Below are positions 6,801-13,157 of a DNA stretch of 19,742 bases, in pieces. The stretch lies in NCBI GenBank assembly GCA_051880035.1, contig JBJENE010000012.1:1-19742 (forward strand), given 5' to 3'. The notes under the pieces were generated by a model that was not told where the DNA came from, searched no databases, and saw only the letters and a program-made list of their open reading frames with translations. Source of the DNA: Eshraghiella sp051880035 (GTDB lineage Bacteria; Bacillota; Clostridia; Lachnospirales; Lachnospiraceae). The position numbers were made by a program, and so were the translations under genes. Within the stretch, counting starts at the first letter, position 1. Each line of letters begins with the position of its first letter.

Positions 6801-7622
6801 GGTTTCGGTGTGGATAATATACATAGAGTTGTATTCATTACATAATGCATTCATAACGGCACCGTTTTCCCGGGCCAGCATTTTGAACATATGCACTTCA
6901 TGTATATCTTTTTCGGTAAAAATGATATATTTTCTTCCCGCCTCATCCTCAGGTTTCATTACCTGTATCTGCACATATCTCACTTCTTTGTTCCGAATCA
7001 GTCTTATTGTGAGATTTTTGCTTCCGTTTTTCGGAATTTTACGGATATTTTCTGAAGACAATTCCGTCTCAAAATATTCCCTGTCTCCGGGATGAACATA
7101 TTTTTCCATAAACTCCCGTTTTAAAATATGGGAATTGTATATTTTATTATAATCAGAATAATCCGAAAATCTGCTTCGGATGATTTTGGAATTCCCTGTA
7201 GCCATATTGGCAAGAAGTACTGAACGCCACTCCATACCGATAAGCTCGAATATTTTATTTTCAATTTTTTCGAAAGAACCGGTTCCTGCACATACCTTTG
7301 CCATATCTTTAGCAGGTACAATAAGAACAATACAGTCTTTATCCCACAGCCTGTACTTAAAGACATCCCCTTCTATTCCGTCCCCGTAACTGGCCTCAAA
7401 GGTAATATGGGCACAGTTTCGTTCTCCGAGTTCTTTTTGAAAAAAAGAAATCCCGGCGGAATACCCCCGCATTTGCAGAGTGTTTCCTTTAAGATTCTTA
7501 CCGGAAAACTTTTCTGCGGCATCATTGATATAAAGTATACTTCCTTCCTCTTCTCCAAATACATATACCGCACTGGTATCCATGTGATTGAAAATCTGTA
7601 TAAGCTGTTCTTCGTCTTTCAT
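3861..7622 (-). CDS. Cytosolic multi-PAS hybrid histidine kinase with C-terminal receiver
   Basis: A 1253-aa protein with no signal peptide or membrane segment. Residues 1 to ~770 comprise five or six PAS/PAC-like units, each ending in a strand pattern such as RWVKLTISPEQ or YRWVRLEVQAI. A short helical linker leads to a HisKA domain with H805 in SNMSHDIRTPMN. The HATPase_c domain follows, with N-box N923 (VIGNAIKY), D957 (RDNGRGM) and GTGLGM at 987-992. Residues ~1040-1115 look like half of a degenerate receiver (EP in place of the usual KP). An intact receiver ends the protein: D1134/D1135, phosphoacceptor D1179 (LMDVRMP), T1211 and K1233. It should autophosphorylate on H805, pass phosphate to D1179, and need an HPt partner, which is encoded next. 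The start follows AGAAGG at a rather long 11-nt spacing. The input signal is unknown; internal PAS sensing implies a cytoplasmic cue. Confidence 0.93.
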   Translation of the reverse strand: MKDEEQLIQIFNHMDTSAVYVFGEEEGSILYINDAAEKFSGKNLKGNTLQMRGYSAGISFFQKELGERNCAHITFEASYGDGIEGDVFKYRLWDKDCIVLIVPAKDMAKVCAGTGSFEKIENKIFELIGMEWRSVLLANMATGNSKIIRSRFSDYSDYNKIYNSHILKREFMEKYVHPGDREYFETELSSENIRKIPKNGSKNLTIRLIRNKEVRYVQIQVMKPEDEAGRKYIIFTEKDIHEVHMFKMLARENGAVMNALCNEYNSMYIIHTETGEMAALKMAPGNEKIIRRTKYYEDILLAYCTEYVSEQDRSRLLENGKIDRIVKRLDETDLFQVTYQTKDGRWMAARFMNIDNPYGNGRNILLGIIKYDKNMILEQKTKRTNEIITSLSEAYQVIYRVNIITGWFEIILMNFDTKDFVDGFDNFFDMEKNYYQNGIDIEFVENTSEKMDHNMVKAHMDAGKGPISAYYKEKSDRWVKLTISPEQDYSPEHPYLIYAIKECNEQIHHKTEVIVNRTAISKMYILSIIIDSEAGTYDCMYSIDNGLPMGPGLLKDFMAIMKKMIYEEDYHIFASIFDELNPEMTGFIEKEYRAEDNKGMFHFLSAFATVISVPEGNRILLLVRNIDERAANRARMSLLNREYDMVKNMLYALGENYFGMYYCNVETQQIVPARRGKDMIEIFNEESTYDKIMERYVKEWVYPADREAVGKFTNLDKISGMLQKEGQSIFVEYQRVFGNVYRWVRLEVQAIKCDNDRATEIVFAFKDIHDEKASELQYKRDLSDALERAEKANLAKSEFLSNMSHDIRTPMNAVLGMTNIALAHLGDKEKVISCLEKIKVSGNHLLRLINEVLDMSHIESGKITLNEENFSLSDLMHGIMIMFQSQIKEHNHSFKAEAINVRNENLYGDRVKLNQILINVIGNAIKYTEDNGSVYVSVEQSEDLNEEEGQYVFTVRDNGRGMAEDFIDKIFLPFEREMDSTNSRIEGTGLGMPITHNFVEMMGGHIEVKSKVGEGSEFKIVIPFKYIDEPVPESFNIQDKYNIIYYEKNDNTILSKISRAAHADSRPVLIIGSYDVSDFAKEARNAGMDGFLIEPVFNSDYHKIYMQTFETFSEPGEQNMQKYDFQGRRILVVDDNEINADIACDYLEDVNAETDIAVNGKEAYDKIAEGGHYDAVLMDVRMPVMDGYEATRMIRGLGTEYADKLPIIAMTANAFNEDVINSRKAGMNEHISKPINADILYSVLHKALSHISE

Positions 7623-7662
7623 AATCTTTTGTACCTTCTTTCGAATAAAGACATATATGCCA

Positions 7663-7692
7663 ATTATACCCTAACAGAACAATCCGTTGCAA
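7663..7692 (-). promoter_or_regulatory. Promoter of the hybrid kinase gene
   Basis: On the minus strand TTGCAA (7692-7687) and TATAAT (7668-7663) have an 18-nt spacer. The start site would leave a leader of about 35 nt before the ATG at 7622. It begins just after the spoVAB stop, so the kinase can be transcribed independently of the spoIIA-spoVA genes. Confidence 0.55.
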
Positions 7693-7694
7693 TA

Positions 7695-7717
7695 GCTTTG
7701 GTTCTATTCTCCAAAGC
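7695..7717. repeat. Hairpin spanning the spoVAB stop codon
   Basis: GCTTTGG (7695-7701) and CCAAAGC (7711-7717) form a perfect 7-bp stem with a 9-nt loop containing the spoVAB stop. There is no U-tract on the minus strand, so it is at best a weak terminator or an mRNA 3'-end hairpin. Confidence 0.35.
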
Positions 7718-8135
7718 GCCCTGTCAGAAAATAAAATATACTTCCAAGTCCCTTTCCCACAGCAAATACCATTATAATGGTCCACAATCCGGTAACTATA
7801 TTGGTACGATGCAGGAAAATAGGGATTCCTTTTACGGCTTCGCCCAATGATACAAGAAAACATCCCACAAACATTCCCGCAGCCAGCGAAAAAATACTCC
7901 ATAAAACAACCGGAGCAAATGCACCCGGCAGAAAAATTATAAGCAGGTTACCTATTGTCCCTCCCAGAATAAGCATCCACTCATAAAGTCTCAGCCTGTC
8001 AACCGTATGTGTATGCCATGCAAAACGGTTTACGACTCCGATTGTGGAAATGATTGCGAAATACCCTGCTGCTGTGGATGTTCCGGCGCCGATTCCCAAC
8101 AGAATATTACATAATCTGCTAATCCACATCTTCAA
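7704..8135 (-). CDS. spoVAB: Stage V sporulation protein AB
   Basis: A 143-aa membrane protein with about four hydrophobic segments (for example LLGIGAGTSTAAGYFAIIS, WMLILGGTIGNLLIIF and LWSIFSLAAGMFVGCF). Its position after spoVAA and its length fit SpoVAB of the spore dipicolinate channel operon. The reading frame opens with TTG at 8135, 6 nt after AGGAGG; an in-frame ATG two codons later (8129) has a poorer 12-nt spacing, so TTG is the better start. It overlaps the end of spoVAA by 17 nt, indicating translational coupling. It would be expressed in the forespore from the sigma-G-like promoter before spoVAA, plus possible readthrough from sigF. In B. subtilis spoVAC would follow; here the hybrid kinase gene does. 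Confidence 0.85.
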   Translation of the reverse strand: MKMWISRLCNILLGIGAGTSTAAGYFAIISTIGVVNRFAWHTHTVDRLRLYEWMLILGGTIGNLLIIFLPGAFAPVVLWSIFSLAAGMFVGCFLVSLGEAVKGIPIFLHRTNIVTGLWTIIMVFAVGKGLGSIFYFLTGRFGE

Positions 8136-8745
8136 TCCGTCCCTCCTTTATGCTGTCATTGACAACCGCAGTGTTAATTTCGTCTTCATAAAGACGCATT
8201 TCAACATCAAGAGGGGTAGGGTCTTTTTTATATTTCTTACGGCCGATATGATTGTAAAAAATAATGATTCCTGCCGTAAGTCCGACGCTGTATGAAATCT
8301 GCAGAATAAAAAGTGAGACATCATCGCCGCCTGCGGTAAAATCATTGATAACGGAAAATATCTGATTAATGTCAACATCATTGCCGTACGCCATAATGGC
8401 AAAGGCCCCGCCGCAGAAAACAAGCACGCATACCAGCACTATTTTAACCCACTGGATTGCAGGATATGTTTTGCGGGGCTCTCTGTATGATACGATAAAT
8501 TCACTGCATCCGATATTTACCACATCCACATTATCAAATTCTTTTGTGATGGATTCCACTATTTTCATTACAGAAAAAACATATCTTCTGCTCTTCACCT
8601 GTGGAACATTAACGATAGTCATTGCCTTGACTTTTGCCATTATATGTTCATCTGTGCACCATACGGAAGCGGTCTGTCCGATATTTACTTTTCTTGTATC
8701 CACCTGACTGTTTCGCTTAAAACTTATATATACTGTTTCTTTCAT
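8119..8745 (-). CDS. spoVAA: Stage V sporulation protein AA
   Basis: A 208-aa protein with the SpoVAA layout: a soluble N-terminal part of about 110 residues beginning MKETVYISFKRNSQV, two hydrophobic segments (around 118-142 and 163-182), and a charged C-terminal tail. SpoVAA is part of the SpoVA membrane complex for dipicolinic acid uptake into the forespore. The ATG at 8745 has GGAG upstream at normal spacing. It lies 47 nt downstream of sigF, the same adjacency as in Bacillus, and overlaps spoVAB. A near-perfect sigma-G promoter overlaps the sigF stop codon, so the gene likely has dedicated late forespore expression. Confidence 0.87.
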   Translation of the reverse strand: MKETVYISFKRNSQVDTRKVNIGQTASVWCTDEHIMAKVKAMTIVNVPQVKSRRYVFSVMKIVESITKEFDNVDVVNIGCSEFIVSYREPRKTYPAIQWVKIVLVCVLVFCGGAFAIMAYGNDVDINQIFSVINDFTAGGDDVSLFILQISYSVGLTAGIIIFYNHIGRKKYKKDPTPLDVEMRLYEDEINTAVVNDSIKEGRIEDVD

Positions 8746-8765
8746 TGATTAGCTCCGTTTTTTTT

Positions 8766-8795
8766 TAGTATGTTGTTATCTGAAAAATTTATTCA
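8766..8795 (-). promoter_or_regulatory. Putative sigma-G promoter of spoVAA-spoVAB
   Basis: On the minus strand TGAATA (8795-8790) and CATACTA (8772-8766) are separated by 17 nt, an essentially ideal sigma-G promoter. The TGA of the -35 is the stop codon of sigF. The start site would lie about 15 nt upstream of the spoVAA ATG, with the RBS in between. Confidence 0.75.
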
Positions 8796-9518
8796 ATATT
8801 CAATGGCATTACGCATTCTCTGTAAAATTTTCTTTTCCATTCTGGACACCTGTACCTGGGATATGCCAAGACATTTTGCCACCTCGGTCTGGGTTTTATC
8901 TTCATAATATCTCATCCGGATTAACTGCTGTTCCGTATCGGAAAGTTTATCAATTACCTGCTCTAACATCATGTGGTTAATCAGAACTTCATTTGGAGTA
9001 TTTTCGGTGGCGGCCGAAAGCTTGTCCACGATATAAATCTGATTTTCTTCCCCCTGATATACCGTCTGGTATATGGATTCAACATCTCTGCCCGCCTCAA
9101 TGGCAAGAACAATTTCTTCCGGAGCCAGCCCGGTTTTCTTACATAATTCATCAACGGTAGCATCCCGCCCGTATTTTTGCGAAAGTTCCTCGGCGGCCTG
9201 TCTGATTTTAAATCCGTTTTCTTTAATGGAACGGGATACTTTTATCATTCCGTCATCTCTTATAAACCTCTTAATCTCACCGCTTATCATGGGAACGGCA
9301 TATGTTGAAAACATTACCGGCTGCTCAAGGTCAAATTTGTCTATTGCCTTAATAAGTCCTATTGTTCCTATCTGGGTAATATCTTCCATATCATATCCCC
9401 TGCCGAAAAATCTTCTGGCAATGCTGTACACTAATCCCATGTTTTCAAGAACAAGCATGTCCCTTGCTTCTTTACTTCCCCGGTGTGCCATCTCAATAAG
9501 CTCTTTGGTATGTTCCAT
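8793..9518 (-). CDS. sigF: Forespore sigma factor SigF
   Basis: A 241-aa sigma-70 family factor of the SigB/F/G type. Region 2 contains DMEDITQIGTIGLIKAIDKFD and FSTYAVPMISGEIKRFIRDDG. Region 3 follows, and a region 4 helix-turn-helix is seen near the C-terminus (TQTEVAKCLGISQVQVSRME). SigF is the first compartment-specific factor in the forespore and is held inactive by SpoIIAB. The ATG at 9518 was chosen because GGAGG lies 7 nt upstream; a GTG two codons earlier is only 1 nt from it. It is the third gene of spoIIAA-spoIIAB-sigF, 15 nt after spoIIAB, which together with the upstream genes separates it from SigG. Confidence 0.96.
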   Translation of the reverse strand: MEHTKELIEMAHRGSKEARDMLVLENMGLVYSIARRFFGRGYDMEDITQIGTIGLIKAIDKFDLEQPVMFSTYAVPMISGEIKRFIRDDGMIKVSRSIKENGFKIRQAAEELSQKYGRDATVDELCKKTGLAPEEIVLAIEAGRDVESIYQTVYQGEENQIYIVDKLSAATENTPNEVLINHMMLEQVIDKLSDTEQQLIRMRYYEDKTQTEVAKCLGISQVQVSRMEKKILQRMRNAIEY

Positions 9519-9533
9519 AGCCACACCTCCGTC

Positions 9534-9959
9534 TTATTCTGATGCTCCTTTAAAAATTTTTTTCATGATTACTACAGTTCCCTGCCCCGGTACGGATTCT
9601 ACCGAAAGTTCATCCATAAATACTTCCATGAATGTAAATCCCATTCCTGAGCGTTCCTTATCAGATCCTGTTGTAAAAAGAGGCTCCATTGCTTTTTTAA
9701 CATCTTCAATACCTTTCCCGTAATCCGTAACTCTTACAAGAAGCTCTCTTTCCTTAATCTCTGCTTCCAGGACTATTATTCCGCCCTTCTCGTCATATCC
9801 GTGAATAACGCTGTTGGTTACGGCTTCGGACACGGCGGTCTTTACATCATCAATTTCCTCCAGAGTCGGGTCAAGTCTTGTGGCAAAAGCAGCCACGCAT
9901 ACTCTTGCAAGTCCCTCATTTTCTGATATTGCATCAAATTCCATTTTTATCCTGCTCAT
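9534..9959 (-). CDS. spoIIAB: Anti-sigma F factor SpoIIAB (serine kinase)
   Basis: A 141-aa GHKL-type protein with N-box SEAVTNSVIHGYD (N49), a G1-like box TDYGKGIED and a G2-like box GSDKERSGMGFTFM. It binds SigF and phosphorylates SpoIIAA on serine. The ATG at 9959 is preceded by AAAGGAGG at 7 nt. The start lies 26 nt inside the end of spoIIAA, so the two are translationally coupled, which fits their stoichiometric partnership. Length and motifs are standard and nothing appears missing. Confidence 0.96.
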   Translation of the reverse strand: MSRIKMEFDAISENEGLARVCVAAFATRLDPTLEEIDDVKTAVSEAVTNSVIHGYDEKGGIIVLEAEIKERELLVRVTDYGKGIEDVKKAMEPLFTTGSDKERSGMGFTFMEVFMDELSVESVPGQGTVVIMKKIFKGASE

Positions 9960-10296
9960 ATGTAGCCTCCTTTACGATACGGTCAATTTCAAAGCTGTGA
10001 CTTGTAATACGGAAAAGTCCCGATAATTTAAAAATTCTCTGCATGGAGCAGTTAAGATTGCAGACAAAAATCTCTCCTCCGGCTCCGCGGATTTTTTTGT
10101 ATCTTCCCATAATCAGCCCTATTCCTGAGCTGTCCATAAATCCCACATCCCTAAAATCAAATGCCAGCCTGTAAATTCTTTTTGATGTTATTTCCTCATC
10201 AATCTCATTGCGTATACCTTCAATTACATGATGGTCTAAGTCCCCCCGGGGATGAATAATTATCAGGTTATCTTTGGTAATGCATACTTTATTCAT
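9934..10296 (-). CDS. spoIIAA: Anti-anti-sigma F factor SpoIIAA
   Basis: A 120-aa STAS-domain protein. The motif FMDSSGIGLIMGRYK carries the regulatory phosphoserine (S57 by alignment with the family). When dephosphorylated it displaces SigF from SpoIIAB. The ATG at 10296 was chosen over a GTG three codons upstream because AAAGGTG then sits at normal spacing; the GTG is itself part of that RBS. First gene of the spoIIA operon. The 160-nt upstream region holds an inverted repeat and the terminator of the preceding operon, but no clear sigma-H promoter or consensus 0A box was found. Confidence 0.95.
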   Translation of the reverse strand: MNKVCITKDNLIIIHPRGDLDHHVIEGIRNEIDEEITSKRIYRLAFDFRDVGFMDSSGIGLIMGRYKKIRGAGGEIFVCNLNCSMQRIFKLSGLFRITSHSFEIDRIVKEATYEQDKNGI

Positions 10297-10370
10297 ACTT
10301 ATCACCTTTCCTTTATATTATTTGTCAATACCTTTGCCGCAGTGCTCATCCTTAGCGGAGCGTTTTTGCT

Positions 10371-10393
10371 TTATAGGACGAAGCTTCCTATAA
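10371..10393. repeat. Inverted repeat upstream of spoIIAA
   Basis: TTATAGGA (10371-10378) and TCCTATAA (10386-10393) pair perfectly around a 7-nt centre. No U-run follows on the minus strand. GGACGAA at 10376-10382 is one mismatch from the Spo0A heptamer pattern TGNCGAA, so an operator role in spoIIA control is possible but weakly supported. Confidence 0.35.
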
Positions 10394-10395
10394 TG

Positions 10396-10428
10396 CAAAA
10401 AGACGGAGCAAAATCAATTTGCTCCGTC
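10396..10428 (-). terminator. Rho-independent terminator of the zinc-ribbon/TPR operon
   Basis: GACGGAGCAAA (10402-10412) and TTTGCTCCGTC (10418-10428) form a perfect 11-bp GC-rich stem with a 5-nt loop. On the minus strand it is followed by TTTTTG, so it ends the gene stopping at 10458 and insulates spoIIA. Confidence 0.88.
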
Positions 10429-10457
10429 ACATTTGTGAGGTTTATTCCTGTGTAAAA

Positions 10458-11843
10458 TTATTCATTTATTGAATTCAGATACTGATCAAGCTGTGTAGCA
10501 TATGAGGTATTTCCAAAACGGTTATGCACGATGTCGATATACTTTTGTGCATTCTCGGTATCATTAATTCCCATGTAAGACATTACCAGATAATACGGTG
10601 TCTCCACTGTGGTATCATCAAGCTGGTATGCCTTCTCAAGATATTTAATGGCATTTACATAATCCTGCTGATTATACGCATTCACACCTGACAGGTAAAA
10701 TGATCTGGCTCCTCCGCTGCAGCTTTCCTCAAGTGATGTGTACAAGGCTTTAGCCGTATCGGTCGGAAGCTGTGTTACATCTATATCTGCCAGTGAAAGC
10801 GCCGCATTTTCAAAATCATTAGCCATAAAATAACCGGCTGCTTCTATTAACTTAGAGTACATTGCCATCTCACCGTTCTCACCCTTGTATGATGCAAGGT
10901 CACTTTCGGCATCTGCCAGCTGTCTCTCAAGATCCTTTACTTTATCTTCAAGTTCGGTTATGTCCACCGAGTAAGAAGAAAGCTTTTCACTGTATTCTTT
11001 GATTGTATTATTATTCTCGTATTGTGCGCTCTGAAGTTTGGAAGGCACCACAAGGAACCACACAAGGGCTGTTCCTATAAGAACTCCGAGAAGAATATAT
11101 ATAACGGTTAAGACACCGCTGGCCGGTTCCTTATAGGAATTCTTCGGCATAATAACATCATTTCCGGAAAGAGGTCCTCCGATACGCTTTCTGCCTTTGT
11201 AATAATCTTCCTCCGGCTTGTCCGCTCCTTCTCCCACATGATGAATTTCATCAAGATATCTAAGCGCCAGTGTATTGTTTCTGTCTATCTTAAGCACCTT
11301 TCTGAGAATCTTTTCGGCTTTGCCCGAATCATTCCTTTTCATGTAAAGCAGTGCCAAAAGCAGATTGGCTTTAATATGGTTAGGCAGAACGCCAATAACC
11401 CTTTTCAGCTGGATTAAAGCCACATCATATCCGCCCTCTTTGGCTTTCTCTAATGACAAGTTGTATTTCTTGGTTGCCTGATTCACTGCTTCAAGCTTAT
11501 TAGGGTTGGCTTTGACTTTACGAATATAGACATCGGCTACATTTTTATCGGGTTTCAGATTAAGGCTGATTACCCATTCGGAAAGTGCAAGGGCAACCTC
11601 TCCCATTTCATAGTATACAAGACCCAGGAGATTTCTTGCTTTGATGTTGTTTTTATTAATACTTAGGCTTGTCTTTAACGCAGTAACAGCTCCCGACAAA
11701 TCCCTTACTTTAGCCTTCAAAAGACCTGTATTGTAATAGGAATTGGAGGCTTTGACTACTACCTTATATACAGACACATCTGCACCGCACTTCAGACAGT
11801 AATCCTGGTCGGACAGCACACTGTTGCATTTATAGCATCTCAT
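10458..11843 (-). CDS. Zinc-ribbon / TPR single-pass membrane protein
   Basis: A 461-aa protein of modular design. An N-terminal zinc ribbon has C3, C6, C16 and C19 (CYKC...CLKCG). TPR-like helical repeats occupy ~40-200 (for example NNIKARNLLGLVYYEMGE and HIKANLLLALLYMKRND). A single transmembrane segment is at ~243-267 (VLTVIYILLGVLIGTALVWFL), followed by a coiled coil at ~272-322. C-terminal TPR units span ~328-455 (GVNAYNQQDYVNAIKYLEKAYQLDD). The TM would place the zinc ribbon and first TPR block in the cytoplasm and the coiled coil and second TPR block outside. It likely acts as a scaffold, but no specific function is known to me. The ATG follows GGAG at 7 nt. It is co-transcribed with the 46-aa gene 14 nt upstream and ends at a strong terminator. 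Confidence 0.85.
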   Translation of the reverse strand: MRCYKCNSVLSDQDYCLKCGADVSVYKVVVKASNSYYNTGLLKAKVRDLSGAVTALKTSLSINKNNIKARNLLGLVYYEMGEVALALSEWVISLNLKPDKNVADVYIRKVKANPNKLEAVNQATKKYNLSLEKAKEGGYDVALIQLKRVIGVLPNHIKANLLLALLYMKRNDSGKAEKILRKVLKIDRNNTLALRYLDEIHHVGEGADKPEEDYYKGRKRIGGPLSGNDVIMPKNSYKEPASGVLTVIYILLGVLIGTALVWFLVVPSKLQSAQYENNNTIKEYSEKLSSYSVDITELEDKVKDLERQLADAESDLASYKGENGEMAMYSKLIEAAGYFMANDFENAALSLADIDVTQLPTDTAKALYTSLEESCSGGARSFYLSGVNAYNQQDYVNAIKYLEKAYQLDDTTVETPYYLVMSYMGINDTENAQKYIDIVHNRFGNTSYATQLDQYLNSINE

Positions 11844-11857
11844 AAGATAACTCCATT

Positions 11858-11998
11858 CTATTTATCTATCATCTCTTTGATAATCTTATCAATTACTTCC
11901 GTAACATCCGTTGTATCACTGTGATAAATGGCATCCTCTGCATCATCAATTTCAACACTCGGCTGGAACTTCTTTATTTCCTCATCAAAATCTATCAT
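11858..11998 (-). CDS. Small acidic protein (46 aa), unknown function
   Basis: The frame is longer upstream, but the ATG at 11998 is preceded by AAGGAG with 6-nt spacing, and the upstream residues look like translated promoter DNA. The product starts MIDFDEEIKKFQPSVE and has 15 acidic and 5 basic residues, with no membrane segment or cysteines. It ends 14 nt before the zinc-ribbon/TPR gene and shares its promoter at 12030-12058. The RBS, promoter and tight spacing make it a credible gene. I do not recognise the family. A small acidic adaptor for the TPR protein is a guess. Confidence 0.65.
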   Translation of the reverse strand: MIDFDEEIKKFQPSVEIDDAEDAIYHSDTTDVTEVIDKIIKEMIDK

Positions 11999-12029
11999 GA
12001 TTTTCTCCTTTATAAAAACACTTATTACA

Positions 12030-12058
12030 ATAATACCTATTATGTATGGAAAAATCAA
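12030..12058 (-). promoter_or_regulatory. Promoter of the small acidic protein / TPR operon
   Basis: On the minus strand TTGATT (12058-12053) and TATTAT (12035-12030) are spaced by 17 nt, about 32 nt upstream of the ATG at 11998. The remainder of the 12000-12173 gap holds T-rich runs on the minus strand after the WYL gene, but no convincing terminator stem. Confidence 0.6.
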
Positions 12059-12173
12059 TATATTTCTGTTATACATCCTTTTGCATATATCTGATTTTAT
12101 AGATAACATGGACATATTTCAAGTAAAAAAAAGCACTAAAAATCCGCAAAAAAAGACATCATCCGCATCAGTC

Positions 12174-13157
12174 TCAAAAACTGTTACGGATATCTTCAAT
12201 AAATGCCTTATATTCGCAGACTGCTTCCTTTGGGGACTCTATAACGGCCTTTCCCCTGAAGCCTGCAATCCACGAGAAAAATCTGTCGCTTATTCTTACT
12301 TTAAGCCTGGCAGAAAATGTATCATTATCTCCTTTAATAATTGTAACATCCCTGCCGAACCTGTCTAAAACCACGCCAATAAGGCTATTGGGAAATCTTA
12401 CCGAAACCACACGGCTTTCCCCGTTAAACATTCCAAAGTGTTCCTTGGAATATTCACCGGGATCAAATTGTCCGTTAAGCGGATTAAATTCCCTGCGCCC
12501 GGCTGTCATCTTAACAGATGCCATCTTGTCCACTCTGAAGTGTTTATTTTTTTTGTCATCCGGATCATATGCCACAAGATAATAATTCTCATCATCCCAT
12601 ACAAGCATAAGTGGTTCGGCTGTGTAATACTTTCCGTCCTTTCTCGGAACAAGTTCTTTGGACATTGTCCATTCACAATATTGAAATTGTATTCTTTTCT
12701 GACCGTTAATTGCCTCATGGATATCATCTATGATATATAAAACAGAATTATTGGCACTTTTGACACGATTAGCAACATATACCTGCCTCTGCAGTTTCCG
12801 TCCTTCATAACGGCTTGTAAGCTTTTCTATTTTGGAAATAAGGGAGTCTGATTTTTTCTCCGTAATGAATTTACAAGACTGGACTGCATCCACAAGAAGC
12901 TTAAGCTCTGCCAATTCAAAATTTCTTGCACCCATAAAATATCCTGCCGGCTGTTCCTTGCGGTATATTATATCGTAATCCATCATTTGCAGTGCTTCGA
13001 TATCACTATATATACTTCTCCGTTCGGCATTAATCCCTTTAGATGACAGATATTCAATAATCTGTACCATTGTGGCAGGATGATTTTCATCCGTATTCTC
13101 AGCAAAAAATCTGAGCAAATATAATATTTTCAGTTTCTGGTCAGATGCTTTTGACAT
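12174..13157 (-). CDS. WYL-domain transcriptional regulator (YafY-like)
   Basis: A 327-aa protein with an N-terminal winged helix-turn-helix (residues ~1-75, including TMVQIIEYLSSKGINAERRSIYSDIEAL) and a WYL domain in the middle (~145-225: RIQFQYCEWTMSKE, then YLVAYDPDDKKNKHFRVDKM). A WCX-type C-terminal extension (~235-325) follows. Such proteins are ligand-responsive repressors or activators, often controlling neighbouring genes. The ATG at 13157 follows AGAGGA. The gene starts 28 nt inside the end of the HAD phosphatase gene, so it is translationally coupled to it and is the last member of the five-gene operon. It may autoregulate that operon, but no operator is evident. The ligand is unknown. 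Confidence 0.9.
   Translation of the reverse strand: MSKASDQKLKILYLLRFFAENTDENHPATMVQIIEYLSSKGINAERRSIYSDIEALQMMDYDIIYRKEQPAGYFMGARNFELAELKLLVDAVQSCKFITEKKSDSLISKIEKLTSRYEGRKLQRQVYVANRVKSANNSVLYIIDDIHEAINGQKRIQFQYCEWTMSKELVPRKDGKYYTAEPLMLVWDDENYYLVAYDPDDKKNKHFRVDKMASVKMTAGRREFNPLNGQFDPGEYSKEHFGMFNGESRVVSVRFPNSLIGVVLDRFGRDVTIIKGDNDTFSARLKVRISDRFFSWIAGFRGKAVIESPKEAVCEYKAFIEDIRNSF

Noticed and set aside
6246..6845. 199-codon plus-strand frame opposite the hybrid kinase gene
   Set aside because: Composition rich in Phe, Ile and His reflects the complement of PAS-coding DNA, and no motif supports a real protein.
12173..12174. Possible terminator after the WYL regulator gene (12120-12173)
   Set aside because: T-runs are present on the minus strand but only a 4-bp stem can be drawn, so I did not call it.
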